From positions 1 to 64,000 of the forward strand of contig NZ_VXKK01000034.1 of the NCBI RefSeq assembly GCF_008693105.1: a DNA stretch of 64,000 nucleotides, in the 5' to 3' direction. Positions 27,349-38,410 of the stretch are shown here, piece by piece. Both the position numbers and the translations under genes were made by a program. The notes under the pieces are model-generated. The model was not told the origin of the DNA, ran no database searches, and saw only the letters and a list, made by a program, of their open reading frames with translations. The DNA comes from Corynebacterium flavescens. GTDB lineage: Bacteria > Actinomycetota > Actinomycetes > Mycobacteriales > Mycobacteriaceae. Position 1 is the stretch's first letter. Every line of letters begins with the position of its first letter.

Positions 27349-27595
27349 TTTTCCAAGGACTCCTCTGGTAGGGGACAGTCTTTCAACAAAAAGTTTCTAC
27401 AGTTTCCGCATTATTCCCACGTGCGGCGCAGGCGCCGCGGGCATGCAACGCACACAAGTCTAGCTTGCGCTTAAAGGCAGCGGGCGCCGAGGTCTCCAAA
27501 GCGACGTGGCTCACCACAATTACCGTTATTGAGGTTTTAAGGTATGCTCGAAATATCTACCGGCCAACAGGTATTAAAATACGAAGGTGATAACC

Positions 27596-27889
27596 GTGTC
27601 TCTAACAAAACTGGCGTTCAACGCCCAAGCTGCCGCAAAGGTCATAGGAGCTTTGGACTCTCCTCTCCGCATCGCCATCATCACTCTCCTTGCAGAACGC
27701 GACCACTTCGTCCACGAGCTCGTTGCCGCGACTGGCAAATCCCAGCCGCTCATCAGCCAGCACCTCCGTGTGCTCAAGCAAGCAGGAATTGTTGATTCCA
27801 AGCGCTCTGGACGCGAGGTAACCTACATCCTCATCGCCCCTTGCGTGCTGGGACTGCTTGCCGACGCCGCCTCGGTGCTGGAGCGATAA
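27596..27889 (+). CDS. ArsR-family metal-responsive repressor
   Basis: This 97-residue winged-helix protein has the ArsR/SmtB recognition helix GKSQPLISQHLRVLKQAGIV and the following wing SKRSGREVTYIL. Its position directly before zur matches the zinc-responsive repressor gene of C. glutamicum that is co-transcribed with zur. Candidate metal ligands are His residues near 40-43 (DHFVHE). I choose the GTG at 27596, which has GAAGG 8 nt upstream, over the GTG at 27587. Zinc sensing is inferred from context. Confidence 0.85.
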   Translation: MSLTKLAFNAQAAAKVIGALDSPLRIAIITLLAERDHFVHELVAATGKSQPLISQHLRVLKQAGIVDSKRSGREVTYILIAPCVLGLLADAASVLER

Positions 27890-27903
27890 AGCTCCAGCAA
27901 CAG

Positions 27904-27940
27904 CGTTCCCGAACGTTCCTAAACGTTCCCGAAAAACGTT
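27904..27940. repeat. Tandem 10-bp repeat upstream of zur
   Basis: Three units of GTTCCCGAAC type (GTTCCCGAAC, GTTCCTAAAC, GTTCCCGAAA) are in tandem, then AACGTT. The junction GAACGTTC is a perfect palindrome. It fills the 70-bp gap before zur, so it could be an operator or promoter element. Confidence 0.7.
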
Positions 27941-27960
27941 ATTGGTAGTGGATTGGTAAC

Positions 27961-28392
27961 ATGGTCTACATGGCCATCCATGACAGCATACCCAAACTCG
28001 GCTCTCGGAACACCAAGCAGCGTGCCGCCGTGGTCGAAGTTTTAAGGGACATGGACAACTTTGCCTCGGCAAAAGAAATCCACAACCAGCTCCTCGATCG
28101 CCAACAAAAGGTGGGGTTGACCACCGTCTATCGCACCCTGCAGTCTTTGGCGGATATTGCCGCTGTTGACGCACTACACATGCCCTCCGGGGAAACCCTC
28201 TATCGGCATTGTGAATCCAGCCACCATCACCATCACTTGGTATGCACCAAGTGCGGGCGCACTGAAGAAATTGACGGCGGACCCATCGAGAAATGGGCCT
28301 CATCTGTGGCCAAGCAATATAACTTTGAGCTCACCGGGCATGACGCAGAAATCTTCGGGGTCTGCGCCCAGTGCCGCGCGGCTAATCGTTAG
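27961..28392 (+). CDS. zur: Zinc uptake regulator, Fur family
   Basis: This 143-residue Fur-family repressor has an N-terminal winged helix (RNTKQRAAVVEVL... GLTTVYRTLQSL) and a metal-binding C-terminus with HHHHHLVC at about 80-87 and two CxxC pairs (CTKC, CAQC) for structural zinc. With zinc it represses uptake genes. Placement after the ArsR gene supports Zur rather than Fur or PerR. The start is ATG 27961 or 27970; neither has a strong ribosome site. Confidence 0.92.
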   Translation: MVYMAIHDSIPKLGSRNTKQRAAVVEVLRDMDNFASAKEIHNQLLDRQQKVGLTTVYRTLQSLADIAAVDALHMPSGETLYRHCESSHHHHHLVCTKCGRTEEIDGGPIEKWASSVAKQYNFELTGHDAEIFGVCAQCRAANR

Positions 28393-28423
28393 CTGCCTCC
28401 TTCAAGCCTCTCTCACCACGCTG

Positions 28424-29185
28424 CTACTTGGTGCCGCCGAAACGCCGGTCGCGGCGCGCGTACTCCTCGACTGCAGCGAAGAGATCCTCCGGACCAAAGT
28501 CTGGGAAGAGCTTGTCTTGGTACACCATCTCCGCGTAGGCCGACTGCCACAGCAGGAAATTTGAGGTCCGCTTTTCCCCACTGGGGCGCAAGAAGAGGTC
28601 GACGTCTGGCATCTGCGGGTCATACATATAAGCACTCAGCATCGACTCAGAAATCTCCTCCGGTCGCACTTTCCCGCTCGCTACTTGCTGAGCGAGGGAA
28701 CGCACACCGTCAACGATCTCTGCGCGCCCCCCGTAGTTGACGCACATCACCAGAGTCATCGCGGTGTTGTCTCTAGTTAGCTCTTCCGCCTTCTCCAGCT
28801 CCTTGAGGACCGAGCGCCACAGCCGCGGGCGGCGTCCCGCCCACACGACGCGCACTCCCCTCTCGTTGAGCCACTCGCGCTGGCGGCGCAACACATCGCG
28901 GTTAAAGCCCATAAGGAAACGCACCTCATCGGGGGTGCGCCGCCAGTTTTCGGTGGAGAAGGCATAGGCGGACAGATAAGGAATGCCCATGGCGAGGCAG
29001 GCATCCACGACCTCAAGGAGCACCGCCTCTCCCCTCTTGTGCCCTTGAGTACGCGGCATCCCGCGCTCTTGGGCCCAGCGCCCGTTGCCGTCCATGACGA
29101 GGGCGATATGGCGCGGCAGAAACTCAGCCGGAATCTGTGGAGGGTGGAGAACTCGGTTTCGATCTGGGGTAATCACGCGCTTCAT
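28424..29185 (-). CDS. uppS: Polyprenyl (decaprenyl) diphosphate synthase, cis-prenyltransferase
   Basis: This 253-residue enzyme adds isopentenyl units in cis to make the long lipid carrier for peptidoglycan and arabinogalactan. The signature [13 protein letters not shown] has catalytic Asp32; [18 protein letters not shown] is the C-terminal signature. Its place right after recO matches the long-chain decaprenyl synthase of mycobacteria (Rv2361c) rather than the short-chain one. Confidence 0.94.
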   Translation of the reverse strand: MKRVITPDRNRVLHPPQIPAEFLPRHIALVMDGNGRWAQERGMPRTQGHKRGEAVLLEVVDACLAMGIPYLSAYAFSTENWRRTPDEVRFLMGFNRDVLRRQREWLNERGVRVVWAGRRPRLWRSVLKELEKAEELTRDNTAMTLVMCVNYGGRAEIVDGVRSLAQQVASGKVRPEEISESMLSAYMYDPQMPDVDLFLRPSGEKRTSNFLLWQSAYAEMVYQDKLFPDFGPEDLFAAVEEYARRDRRFGGTK

Positions 29186-29204
29186 CTTAATACCCCGCCG
29201 AGTT

Positions 29205-29921
29205 TTATTGATCCATGACCGAGAGTGCGGTGACCTTCCTCTCGATATGCCACTGCAGATGAGCCCGAATCAGGCGATGAGCCTGCGCCGCCTGTTCCGG
29301 GGTAGGCTGCGTCTTTTCGTCGCACGCCAGCAACCACATGTGATGCAGGGTCTCCGGATCCACCTCGGCCGCTCCCGGTGGCCGGCAGCGATGGCACGCA
29401 GCGCCGCCCACAGCCGGGTGAAAGGCGTGATGCGGACCCGGCCGCTGGCATTGGGCGCAATCAAAGAGGCTCGGGGCCCAGCCAGCATGTGCCATTGCAC
29501 GTAACAAGAATCCATCGAGAACGTGCAGAGGATCTTCCTCCTGGATGCGACGCAGGGCGGCGGTCACTGCCTCGTAGAGATAGGGATCCTTATCCGCGTC
29601 GGCGAAAGCGAGGCGCTCGGCTGATTCTAGTGCGGCGCAGGCAGCAGTGTAGCGCTCGTAGTCCTCGATTATCTTGGCGCCATAATAGTTCACGGTATCG
29701 GCCTGCGAAATCGTTGCCAGATTGCGCCCCGGATACAGCTGAACATCCAAATCCACGAAGTGCTGGAGCCGCGAACCGAAGCGAGACTTGGCGCGACGTA
29801 CGCCCTTGGCTACACCGCGCACGAGTCCGTGGTTCTTGGTCAACAACACGATGACGCGGTCGGCCTCCCCGAAGTCATAGGTGCGGATAACCACGGCGCG
29901 ATCCCGGTATGACTCCCGCAT
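29205..29921 (-). CDS. recO: DNA repair protein RecO
   Basis: RecO anneals single strands and helps load RecA in the RecFOR pathway. The 238-residue protein has an N-terminal OB fold ([27 protein letters not shown]) and a zinc finger of two CxxC pairs (CAQC, CHRC) in the C-terminal helical domain. It sits between era and uppS, with 3 nt to era and 19 nt to uppS, in one transcription unit. Confidence 0.94.
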   Translation of the reverse strand: MRESYRDRAVVIRTYDFGEADRVIVLLTKNHGLVRGVAKGVRRAKSRFGSRLQHFVDLDVQLYPGRNLATISQADTVNYYGAKIIEDYERYTAACAALESAERLAFADADKDPYLYEAVTAALRRIQEEDPLHVLDGFLLRAMAHAGWAPSLFDCAQCQRPGPHHAFHPAVGGAACHRCRPPGAAEVDPETLHHMWLLACDEKTQPTPEQAAQAHRLIRAHLQWHIERKVTALSVMDQ

Positions 29922-29924
29922 AGC

Positions 29925-30941
29925 TTAAAAGCCTAGACGCCCCAGGAACTTCGGGTCAGATTGCCAGTTCTTCAGCACCTTGATACGCAGGTCGAGATAC
30001 ACGTTCTGCCCGAGCAGCAAGATGATCTCCTTGCGGGCGGTGCCGACGATGCGCTTGAAGCGGCGCCCGTCTTTGCCTTCGAGGATGCGCTTTTGGCCAG
30101 GGCGTTCGACGTACAAGATGGCGTGGACCTCCAGCACTCCCGGGCGAGTCTCGCTCGGGAGCATCTCATCGACCTCGACAGCAACTGAGTGCGGCAGCTC
30201 GTCCTTGAGGCCCGAGAGAGCTGATTCACGGATAAGCTCCGCGATCCGCTTCTCCTGCTGCTCATCAGTGACGTGATCTTCCGGGTAGAACTTCGGCCCC
30301 TCCGGCAGGTGGTCAACGATGACCTGAAGCAGCTCATCGAGCTGCACATGCTCGGTAGCAGAGACTGGAATGACCACTGCCTCCGGGTTTTCCTCACTGA
30401 GCAGAGAATGCAACTCGAGCAGCTGCGCCCCCACTTGATCCTTGCTGGCCTTATCCAGTTTGGTAACGATGCCGATGATGGGAGTGCGCGGGGCTACCTT
30501 GCGCAGGTTCTCGAGAATCCATCGATCGCCAGGGCCAATCTTTTCATCAGCCGGAACGGTAAACCCGATGACATCAACGTCGGCATAAGTATCCTTGACC
30601 ACCTCATTGAGGCGCTCACCGAGTAGGGTGCGCGGGCGGTGCAGGCCAGGCGTATCAACCACGATGACCTGGGCGTCTTCGCGGTGCACGATACCGCGGA
30701 TGGGATGGCGCGTAGTCTCCGGCTGGTCAGCGGTAATGGCAATCTTGTGCCCTACCAGCGCGTTAGTCAGCGTGGACTTGCCGGTGTTGGGCCGGCCCAC
30801 GAAGGAGACGAACCCGGAGCGAAAGCCCTCCGGGATCTCGGTGAAAGCGGAGTAGTCACCCGCAGCCGGGTCACCTGCGGGGGGTTGTTCAGACTCGTCA
30901 GGCATGGCGGCCTCGAATTGTGCATCTATATCGGAACTCAT
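29925..30941 (-). CDS. era: GTPase Era
   Basis: Era is needed for 16S rRNA processing and 30S assembly. The 338-residue protein has G1 GRPNTGKS at 49-56, G2 in QPETTRHPIRG, G3 VDTPG, G4 TKLDKA, and a C-terminal KH domain. It has an acidic N-terminal extension of about 35 residues rich in Pro and Asp that is absent from short Era proteins. recO follows 3 nt downstream. Confidence 0.96.
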   Translation of the reverse strand: MSSDIDAQFEAAMPDESEQPPAGDPAAGDYSAFTEIPEGFRSGFVSFVGRPNTGKSTLTNALVGHKIAITADQPETTRHPIRGIVHREDAQVIVVDTPGLHRPRTLLGERLNEVVKDTYADVDVIGFTVPADEKIGPGDRWILENLRKVAPRTPIIGIVTKLDKASKDQVGAQLLELHSLLSEENPEAVVIPVSATEHVQLDELLQVIVDHLPEGPKFYPEDHVTDEQQEKRIAELIRESALSGLKDELPHSVAVEVDEMLPSETRPGVLEVHAILYVERPGQKRILEGKDGRRFKRIVGTARKEIILLLGQNVYLDLRIKVLKNWQSDPKFLGRLGF

Positions 30942-31020
30942 TGCTCAATATCATAGCCCACGAGTGAACTCTTCCTTGCATGTTCATGCACGAGAGACGA
31001 ACACCACCCCGCACAAGCTT

Positions 31021-31869
31021 CTAGAGCTCTTCGACGGAGAACTGCATACGCGGATGCGCGAACACTTCCTGGGACTCGACGAGCAAAAGCTCGCGCGACT
31101 CCGCCTCGAAAGTATTTGACAGCAAGTCAAAGACAGAGGATGCCGTGCGCTGCAGGGCCACCTTGACGCTGTTGGTCTCCAGATAATGCCCGGTGAAGAG
31201 TGCCGCAGTGACATCTCCGGAGCCATTGCGCTTGAAGGGCAGGAACGGGGTGGCCACGAGGTAGGCGCGGTCTCCGTCCACCGCGAGCATCTCAATGACA
31301 TCATCTGCAGTCTCTGGCCTCTTCACGGAGGTAACCAGCACGGTCTTCGGTCCGATGTCCTGCGCAGCCTTGACCGCGGCCAGAGTCTGCTCAAGAGTTT
31401 CGACAGGGTGGCCGGTGAGGTAGCCCAGCTCAAACTGATTCGGGGTGATGATATCGGCGACTGGAACCACCTTATCCCGCAGCAGCGGCGGGATTTCATC
31501 GGAGACGAAGCAGCCAGACTTGGCGTTACCCATCACCGGATCGCAGGCATAGAGCGCCTCTGGGTTGACGTCCTTGATGCGCCGAACGGCATCAACAATA
31601 GCGCCGGCAATATCCGGGCCGCCCTGGTAACCAGAGAGAATTCCGTCGATCTGTCCAAATACTCCGCGGCGCTCGATGCCGTCGATGATGCTCGTGACCT
31701 CGCTCGCCGGAACCATCATTCCGCCCCAGTCACCGTAGCCGGTGTGGTTGGAAAAATTGACGGTGTGCACCGGCCATACCTCGTGGCCGGCACGCTGCAG
31801 CGGAAAGACCGCGGCGGAGTTTCCCACGTGCCCATAAGAGACGTGGGACTGGATAGATAGAATATTCAT
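31021..31869 (-). CDS. pdxY: Pyridoxal kinase
   Basis: This 282-residue ribokinase-fold enzyme phosphorylates pyridoxal to pyridoxal 5'-phosphate in the salvage pathway. The N-terminus ILSIQSHVSYGHVGNSAAVFPLQ is diagnostic for PdxY/PdxK, with CDPVMGN and the anion-hole motif GSGDVTAALF near the C-terminus (catalytic Asp). It lies 49 nt after pyrG in the same direction. Confidence 0.93.
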   Translation of the reverse strand: MNILSIQSHVSYGHVGNSAAVFPLQRAGHEVWPVHTVNFSNHTGYGDWGGMMVPASEVTSIIDGIERRGVFGQIDGILSGYQGGPDIAGAIVDAVRRIKDVNPEALYACDPVMGNAKSGCFVSDEIPPLLRDKVVPVADIITPNQFELGYLTGHPVETLEQTLAAVKAAQDIGPKTVLVTSVKRPETADDVIEMLAVDGDRAYLVATPFLPFKRNGSGDVTAALFTGHYLETNSVKVALQRTASSVFDLLSNTFEAESRELLLVESQEVFAHPRMQFSVEEL

Positions 31870-31918
31870 GAAACCTATCTTGCTACTGATAAGGCGGGCG
31901 CGCCAAAAAACGTGGAAA

Positions 31919-33625
<1,707 letters not shown>

Positions 33626-33723
33626 TTACCTACGGGCTTCCATGATAACACGTATGTCAACAAGCAACCAATTGTGCAATAGAAAATGCGCAATAAAACT
33701 GGGTGAGCCTCGGGCGAGGGGAC

Positions 33724-34338
33724 TTAAGAGTTTTCTTCGGGTTTCGCTGGCTCTCCCACCGCCGGAATGCCACCGCCAGGGACCTGCTTATCGAGGTCCG
33801 CGCGCTCGGCGGCATCCGGAAAGGCCTTGGGACCACTGGGCTTAGGGTGAAAGCTCACGCCCCGCTCGGCGAGGTTGTCATACCAATCAGCCAACAACTC
33901 GTTCTGCAGGCTGAACATCTCCTTCTCCTCTGCGGGAGTGGTGTGGTCATAGCCCAAAAGATGCAGGCAGCCGTGCACCGTCAGCAGTGCCAGCTCGTGC
34001 CCCAAGGAGTGTCCCGCCGCCTGCGCTTGGCGCAGGGCGAACTCGGGGCACAACACGATATCCCCCAACATGGCCGGTCCGGGATCGGCGGCATCTGGGC
34101 GCGGGGTCAAAGCCCCCGGAGTGATCTCATCCATGGGAAAGCTCATCACATCCGTCGGCCCCTCCAGATCCATCCACCGCACGTGCAAGTCTGCGATGGT
34201 CTGGAGGTCTACTGCGGTAATCGTGCATTCCGCATCGGGGTTGATGTCCATGGCGCCGAAGGCGAATGAGGCGACATCGATAAGCATCTCTTCGTTGACA
34301 CCATCGAAGCCGGACTCGTTGATGAACTCTATAGACAT
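33724..34338 (-). CDS. ybeY: Endoribonuclease YbeY
   Basis: This 204-residue metalloprotein takes part in 16S rRNA 3' maturation and ribosome quality control. The zinc-binding signature [11 protein letters not shown] is intact. The C-terminus is longer than usual by about 40 residues and Pro-rich. The start lies 3 nt after phoH, so translation is coupled. Confidence 0.94.
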   Translation of the reverse strand: MSIEFINESGFDGVNEEMLIDVASFAFGAMDINPDAECTITAVDLQTIADLHVRWMDLEGPTDVMSFPMDEITPGALTPRPDAADPGPAMLGDIVLCPEFALRQAQAAGHSLGHELALLTVHGCLHLLGYDHTTPAEEKEMFSLQNELLADWYDNLAERGVSFHPKPSGPKAFPDAAERADLDKQVPGGGIPAVGEPAKPEENS

Positions 34339-34341
34339 TTT

Positions 34342-35322
34342 CTACTGCTCTTTCTCGTACTTGGCGGCTTTGCGCTCATCGAAGCTCTCGTAGGCATTAA
34401 CGATGTGGCCGACGAGCTGGTGACGCACCACATCCTCCGCGCGTAGATCTGCGAAGTAAATATCGGGGACCCCATCGAGGATATGGCGCACCAGTCGCAG
34501 CCCGGAGACCTGCCCACTCGGCAGGTCGACCTGCGAGATATCACCGGTGACCACGATCTTGGAGCCGAAGCCCAGGCGCGTCAAGAACATCTTCATCTGC
34601 GCCGGGGTGGTGTTTTGGGCCTCGTCAAGGATGACGAAGGCGTCATTGAGCGTGCGTCCACGCATATAGGCCAAGGGGGCGACCTCGATGATGCCCGCCT
34701 CCATCAACTTTGGAATCATCTCCGGATCAAGCATGTCACGCAAGGCGTCATACAAGGGGCGCAGGTAAGGATCGATCTTGTCATTGAGGGTGCCTGGCAA
34801 GAAGCCAAGCTTCTCCCCTGCCTCGACCGCAGGACGGGTCAAGATGATGCGGGAAACCTGCTTGGACTGCAAGGCCTGGACCGCCTTGGCCACGGCGAGA
34901 TAGGTCTTACCTGAGCCGGCCGGACCAACGCCGAAGACCACCGTATTATCGTCAATGGCCTGAACATATTCGGACTGACCGACGGTCTTGGGGCGAATGG
35001 TCTTGCCACGGCGCGAGACAATATCGGCCGCCAAGGCTGCGGCGACGGATTGAGGCGCCTCGACTGCAATGAAACCAAGGGTGTGCTTGACGGTCTCCGG
35101 ATTAACGGCATGACCACGGCGAGCCACGGCTTCTAGCTCCTCCAGAAGCTTGCTGGCTCGCGCCACCTCATAATCCGGGCCCGTCACCGTGACGGTGGTG
35201 CCGCGCGCAAATACGTCAGCGTCGAGCACATTATTGATTACGCGCAGGTTCTCATCCGCGTTGCCCAAGACGGTGGCAACGTAGGCGGAGTCGAGTTCCA
35301 GTTTTTTGGTGATTATAGGCAC
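34342..35322 (-). CDS. phoH: PhoH-like ATPase
   Basis: This 326-residue P-loop protein has Walker A GPAGSGKTYLA near 130 and Walker B VILDEAQN, with the TGDISQVDLP sensor. PhoH-like proteins beside ybeY probably act on RNA. It sits between rsmE and ybeY in the conserved operon. Confidence 0.94.
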   Translation of the reverse strand: MPIITKKLELDSAYVATVLGNADENLRVINNVLDADVFARGTTVTVTGPDYEVARASKLLEELEAVARRGHAVNPETVKHTLGFIAVEAPQSVAAALAADIVSRRGKTIRPKTVGQSEYVQAIDDNTVVFGVGPAGSGKTYLAVAKAVQALQSKQVSRIILTRPAVEAGEKLGFLPGTLNDKIDPYLRPLYDALRDMLDPEMIPKLMEAGIIEVAPLAYMRGRTLNDAFVILDEAQNTTPAQMKMFLTRLGFGSKIVVTGDISQVDLPSGQVSGLRLVRHILDGVPDIYFADLRAEDVVRHQLVGHIVNAYESFDERKAAKYEKEQ

Positions 35323-35331
35323 GTACTCAGG

Positions 35332-36057
35332 CTACCAGCGTGGCGTGCGCATTCCGATGGCGGCAAGCGCAACCATAGCTGCGCTGGCGGTGCGCAAGAC
35401 CTCGGGGCCCAGTTTGATGGGCTGCGCGGGCAGCTTAGCCAACTCATCTGCCCCGATTCCCCCCTCCGGACCAACGAGAATATAGACGGTTCCTTGCAAG
35501 GGCACGTCCCGGATGGAGGCCGTGGCTTCCTCATGGAGAACATAGGCGCAGCTGCCGGAAATCTCCTGTGCCAGCTGCGCTGTGCTCAAGGGTCCGCGCA
35601 CCTGCGGAATCCTCGCCCTACGTGACTGCTTCGCAGCCGCCACGGCGCTCGCCTGCCACTTGGCTAGCGCCTTGGCAGCTTTCTTTGGATCTGCCCACTT
35701 GGCCACGCAGCGCTCTGCTTGCCAAGCAATGATCTCATCGGCACCCGACTGCGTGGCCAAGTCCACCGCGAGCTCGGCTCGCTCCGACTTGGGAATGGCT
35801 TGAACAACTACCACCCGCGGCTGCGGCTCGCGGGCCTGCGCCACGGAGTCTGCCACGGCGCTAAGGCCATCCTTTCCCGTGGTAGCGGTGACGGTGGCCT
35901 CAACGATGCTCCCAGTGCCGTCGATAAGCTTGAGGCGCTCGCCCGGTTCCAGACGCTTGACGGTCACTGCATGCCGAGCTTCAGCCCCCTCGAGGGTGAC
36001 CTGCTGGCCCATCTCAACACGCGAGAGGTCAGGGTGGATAAATACCGGGAGAGACAT
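35332..36057 (-). CDS. rsmE: 16S rRNA (uracil-1498-N3)-methyltransferase
   Basis: This 241-residue SPOUT methyltransferase modifies U1498 of 16S rRNA. The knot region shows YILVGPEGGIGADEL and LGPEVLRTASAAMVALA. An N-terminal PUA-like domain (VTLEGAEARHAVTVKRLEPGERLKLIDGTG) precedes it. The ATG at 36057 has GAGG about 11 nt upstream; a TTG at 36066 is nearer but too close to the site. Confidence 0.92.
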   Translation of the reverse strand: MSLPVFIHPDLSRVEMGQQVTLEGAEARHAVTVKRLEPGERLKLIDGTGSIVEATVTATTGKDGLSAVADSVAQAREPQPRVVVVQAIPKSERAELAVDLATQSGADEIIAWQAERCVAKWADPKKAAKALAKWQASAVAAAKQSRRARIPQVRGPLSTAQLAQEISGSCAYVLHEEATASIRDVPLQGTVYILVGPEGGIGADELAKLPAQPIKLGPEVLRTASAAMVALAAIGMRTPRW

Positions 36058-36120
36058 GGCGGCCAAATCCTCAGGGTTGCTGGAGGGTGCTGACGAGTTC
36101 TAATGGGGGTTTGAGCGGTT

Positions 36121-37263
36121 CTAACGGTTACGGAAGCGGTCCCGGATACGCGAGAAGAAGGACTCTTCCTGTCCGTCACCGCTGCGACGCACACGGGTAT
36201 CCTCGCCGCGCGAATCCCGGATCTTGAGCAGAAGCTCTCGGGTGCGCTTGTCCATCTCCTGCGGGACAACCACATCGACGTGCGCGAAGAGGTTTCCAAA
36301 ACCATCGGTGCGCAGCCGCGGCATGCCGTGGCCTGTAACCTCGATGGACTCGCCCGGCTGCGTGCCCGGCGCGATGTCGATGGTGAGCTCCTCGCCGTCG
36401 AGCTGCTCGATGTCGAAGCTCGTGCCCAAGGCTGCGTCCACCATGGGAACACGCACGGTGAGGTGCAGATCATCCGCATTGCGCTCAAATACCGCGTGCG
36501 CCTGCGTGCGGACCTCGACAAAGAGATCGCCGGCCGGACCGCCACCGTGGCCCACCTCGCCCTGGGAGGCCATGCGGATGCGCATCCCATCGCCGATTCC
36601 GGCGGGAATGGTCACTGTAATATCGCGGCGCTTCTTAACACGGCCATCGCCGCCACACTGCTTGCAGGGATCGGTGATGATCTCCCCGAAACCCTGACAC
36701 CGCGGACAAGGGCGGCTGGTCATAACGTTGCCGAGGAAGCTGCGCTGCATCTCTTGGATCTCACCAGCACCCCCACAGGTGGGGCAACCAACCGGCTTAG
36801 CCTGCGACTCCGAACCCGTACCCGCGCAGTGATCACAGATAACGGCGGTATCGACGGTAACGACTTTCTGCACACCGGAATAGGCCTCTTCCAAGGAAAT
36901 GGACGTGCGCAACAGGGCATCATTGCCCGGTTGGACGCGTGAGCGCGGGCCACGGGAGGCACCGCCGCCGAAGAACTCGGCGAAGATATCCCCGAGGCCG
37001 CCCCCTGCAAAACCGCCGAAGTCCGCACCGCCACCGCCGCGCTGCTCCATGGGATCTCCACCCATATCCACCACGCGGCGCTTTTGCGGGTCAAGCAGGA
37101 TCTCTTGCGCTAGCGATACCTCGCGGAAGCTCTCGGCGGCTTCCTCGTCCCCCGGGTTAACATCCGGGTGGAACTTGCGGGCTAGCTTGCGATAAGCCTT
37201 CTTAATTTCCGAGTCCGAGGCGGACTTATCGATACCGAGAATGCCGTAATAATCACGAGCCAC
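36121..37263 (-). CDS. dnaJ2: Chaperone DnaJ (second homologue)
   Basis: This 380-residue co-chaperone stimulates DnaK. It has the J domain with HPD (FHPDVNPGD), a Gly-rich segment, four CxxCxGxG zinc repeats (CDHCAGTG, CPTCGGAG, CPRCQGFG, CKQCGGDG) and the substrate-binding domain. Position directly after hrcA identifies it as the hrcA-linked DnaJ2. The start is GTG. Confidence 0.95.
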   Translation of the reverse strand: MARDYYGILGIDKSASDSEIKKAYRKLARKFHPDVNPGDEEAAESFREVSLAQEILLDPQKRRVVDMGGDPMEQRGGGGADFGGFAGGGLGDIFAEFFGGGASRGPRSRVQPGNDALLRTSISLEEAYSGVQKVVTVDTAVICDHCAGTGSESQAKPVGCPTCGGAGEIQEMQRSFLGNVMTSRPCPRCQGFGEIITDPCKQCGGDGRVKKRRDITVTIPAGIGDGMRIRMASQGEVGHGGGPAGDLFVEVRTQAHAVFERNADDLHLTVRVPMVDAALGTSFDIEQLDGEELTIDIAPGTQPGESIEVTGHGMPRLRTDGFGNLFAHVDVVVPQEMDKRTRELLLKIRDSRGEDTRVRRSGDGQEESFFSRIRDRFRNR

Positions 37264-37328
37264 TTTAAGAAATATTCCTTCTCACTAGTCAGTTGGGTCT
37301 TCTGATTTGAACTGTCAGAACTGAACAG

Positions 37329-37356
37329 CTGGGTTGAACAGTCTGGGTTAAACAGT
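37329..37356. repeat. 14-bp tandem repeat between hrcA and dnaJ2
   Basis: CTGGGTTGAACAGT (37329-37342) is followed directly by CTGGGTTAAACAGT (37343-37356), with a partial ACTGAACAG just before. It lies in the 113-bp gap between the two heat-shock genes; the role is unknown. Confidence 0.75.
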
Positions 37357-37376
37357 AGGTGTTGAGTTTAACCGGA

Positions 37377-38405
37377 TTACTTGCCGGCCAAAATCTCACT
37401 CACATAGCGTGCAACAGCACTCACCTTGGACATTGTTCCAGAATAGTCCATAAAGGTAGGGCCGACGACTCCGAGTCCGCCCAGAGTTGCACCTGGGGAA
37501 CCATACCCTGTGGCGACCACCGAGGCTTGACGCAGCTGGTTTTCCTCGTTTTCTTCACCGATGACCACGGAAACATTACCTAGGTCCGGCACCCGCGCCA
37601 ACAACTTGAGCACCACGACCTGCTCCTCGAGCACCTCGATGATGGAGGGCAACCCCTGGGGGAACTCACGCGCAACGCGGGTGAGGTTGGAGGCCCCTGC
37701 CATGAGCAGACGATCAGAGGGTTGCTCCACCAGCGTCTCAACAAGGACGGTTGCTGCCTTGCGCAGATAGGGGCGAATATCTTCTGCGGCTTCGTGGACA
37801 AGAGGCTCGAGTTCGGCCGTGGCCTCGGCCAAGGTCTTTCCGGACAATGCATTATTGAGCACATCACGCAGGCGATGAGTCTGCGCCGGGTCAATGCTGC
37901 CGTCCAACTCGACATTGCGCTGATCTACCCTCCCGCTATCTGTGATGAGCACGAGCAACAGACGGCGCGGTGAAAGCTCGACAACTTCGCAGTGTTTAAC
38001 GCGCGAGACTTTGAGATTGGGCATCTGCACCACCGCAGCCTGCTTGGTGATCTGCGCCAGTAACTGTACGGATCTGCGGAGCACGTCCTCCAAATCCACT
38101 CCGCCTTCGAGGAAGGTCAACATGGCGCGACGCTCGGGCGCGGACAGAGGTTTTATCTCATGGAGGCTGTCAACAAACTCACGATAGCCTTTCTGCGTGG
38201 GTACACGCCCGGAGCTGGCGTGTTGTTGCGCGATGAGCCCCTCCGATTCCAGCACCGACATGTCGTTGCGGATCGTGGCCGAGGAGACCCCCAAGTGATA
38301 GCGCTCGAGAAGAGATTTAGAACCAACGGGTTCTTGGGAAGCGATGTAGTCCGCAATGATTGCGCGCAGCACTTCCTTGCGGCGGGCCTCAGTTGAAGTG
38401 GACAT
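37377..38405 (-). CDS. hrcA: Heat-inducible transcription repressor HrcA
   Basis: HrcA represses groE genes by binding CIRCE sites. The 342-residue protein has the N-terminal winged helix ([23 protein letters not shown]... [15 protein letters not shown]) and the GAF-like dimer domain. The start at 38405 (MSTSTEARR) is the normal one; a longer reading would overlap hemW. I saw no clear CIRCE element within the window. Confidence 0.95.
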   Translation of the reverse strand: MSTSTEARRKEVLRAIIADYIASQEPVGSKSLLERYHLGVSSATIRNDMSVLESEGLIAQQHASSGRVPTQKGYREFVDSLHEIKPLSAPERRAMLTFLEGGVDLEDVLRRSVQLLAQITKQAAVVQMPNLKVSRVKHCEVVELSPRRLLLVLITDSGRVDQRNVELDGSIDPAQTHRLRDVLNNALSGKTLAEATAELEPLVHEAAEDIRPYLRKAATVLVETLVEQPSDRLLMAGASNLTRVAREFPQGLPSIIEVLEEQVVVLKLLARVPDLGNVSVVIGEENEENQLRQASVVATGYGSPGATLGGLGVVGPTFMDYSGTMSKVSAVARYVSEILAGK

Positions 38406-38410
38406 GAGCC

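Noticed and set aside
27349..27595. T-box leader for glyS
   Set aside because: No specifier stem-loop or T-box sequence could be seen in the divergent region.
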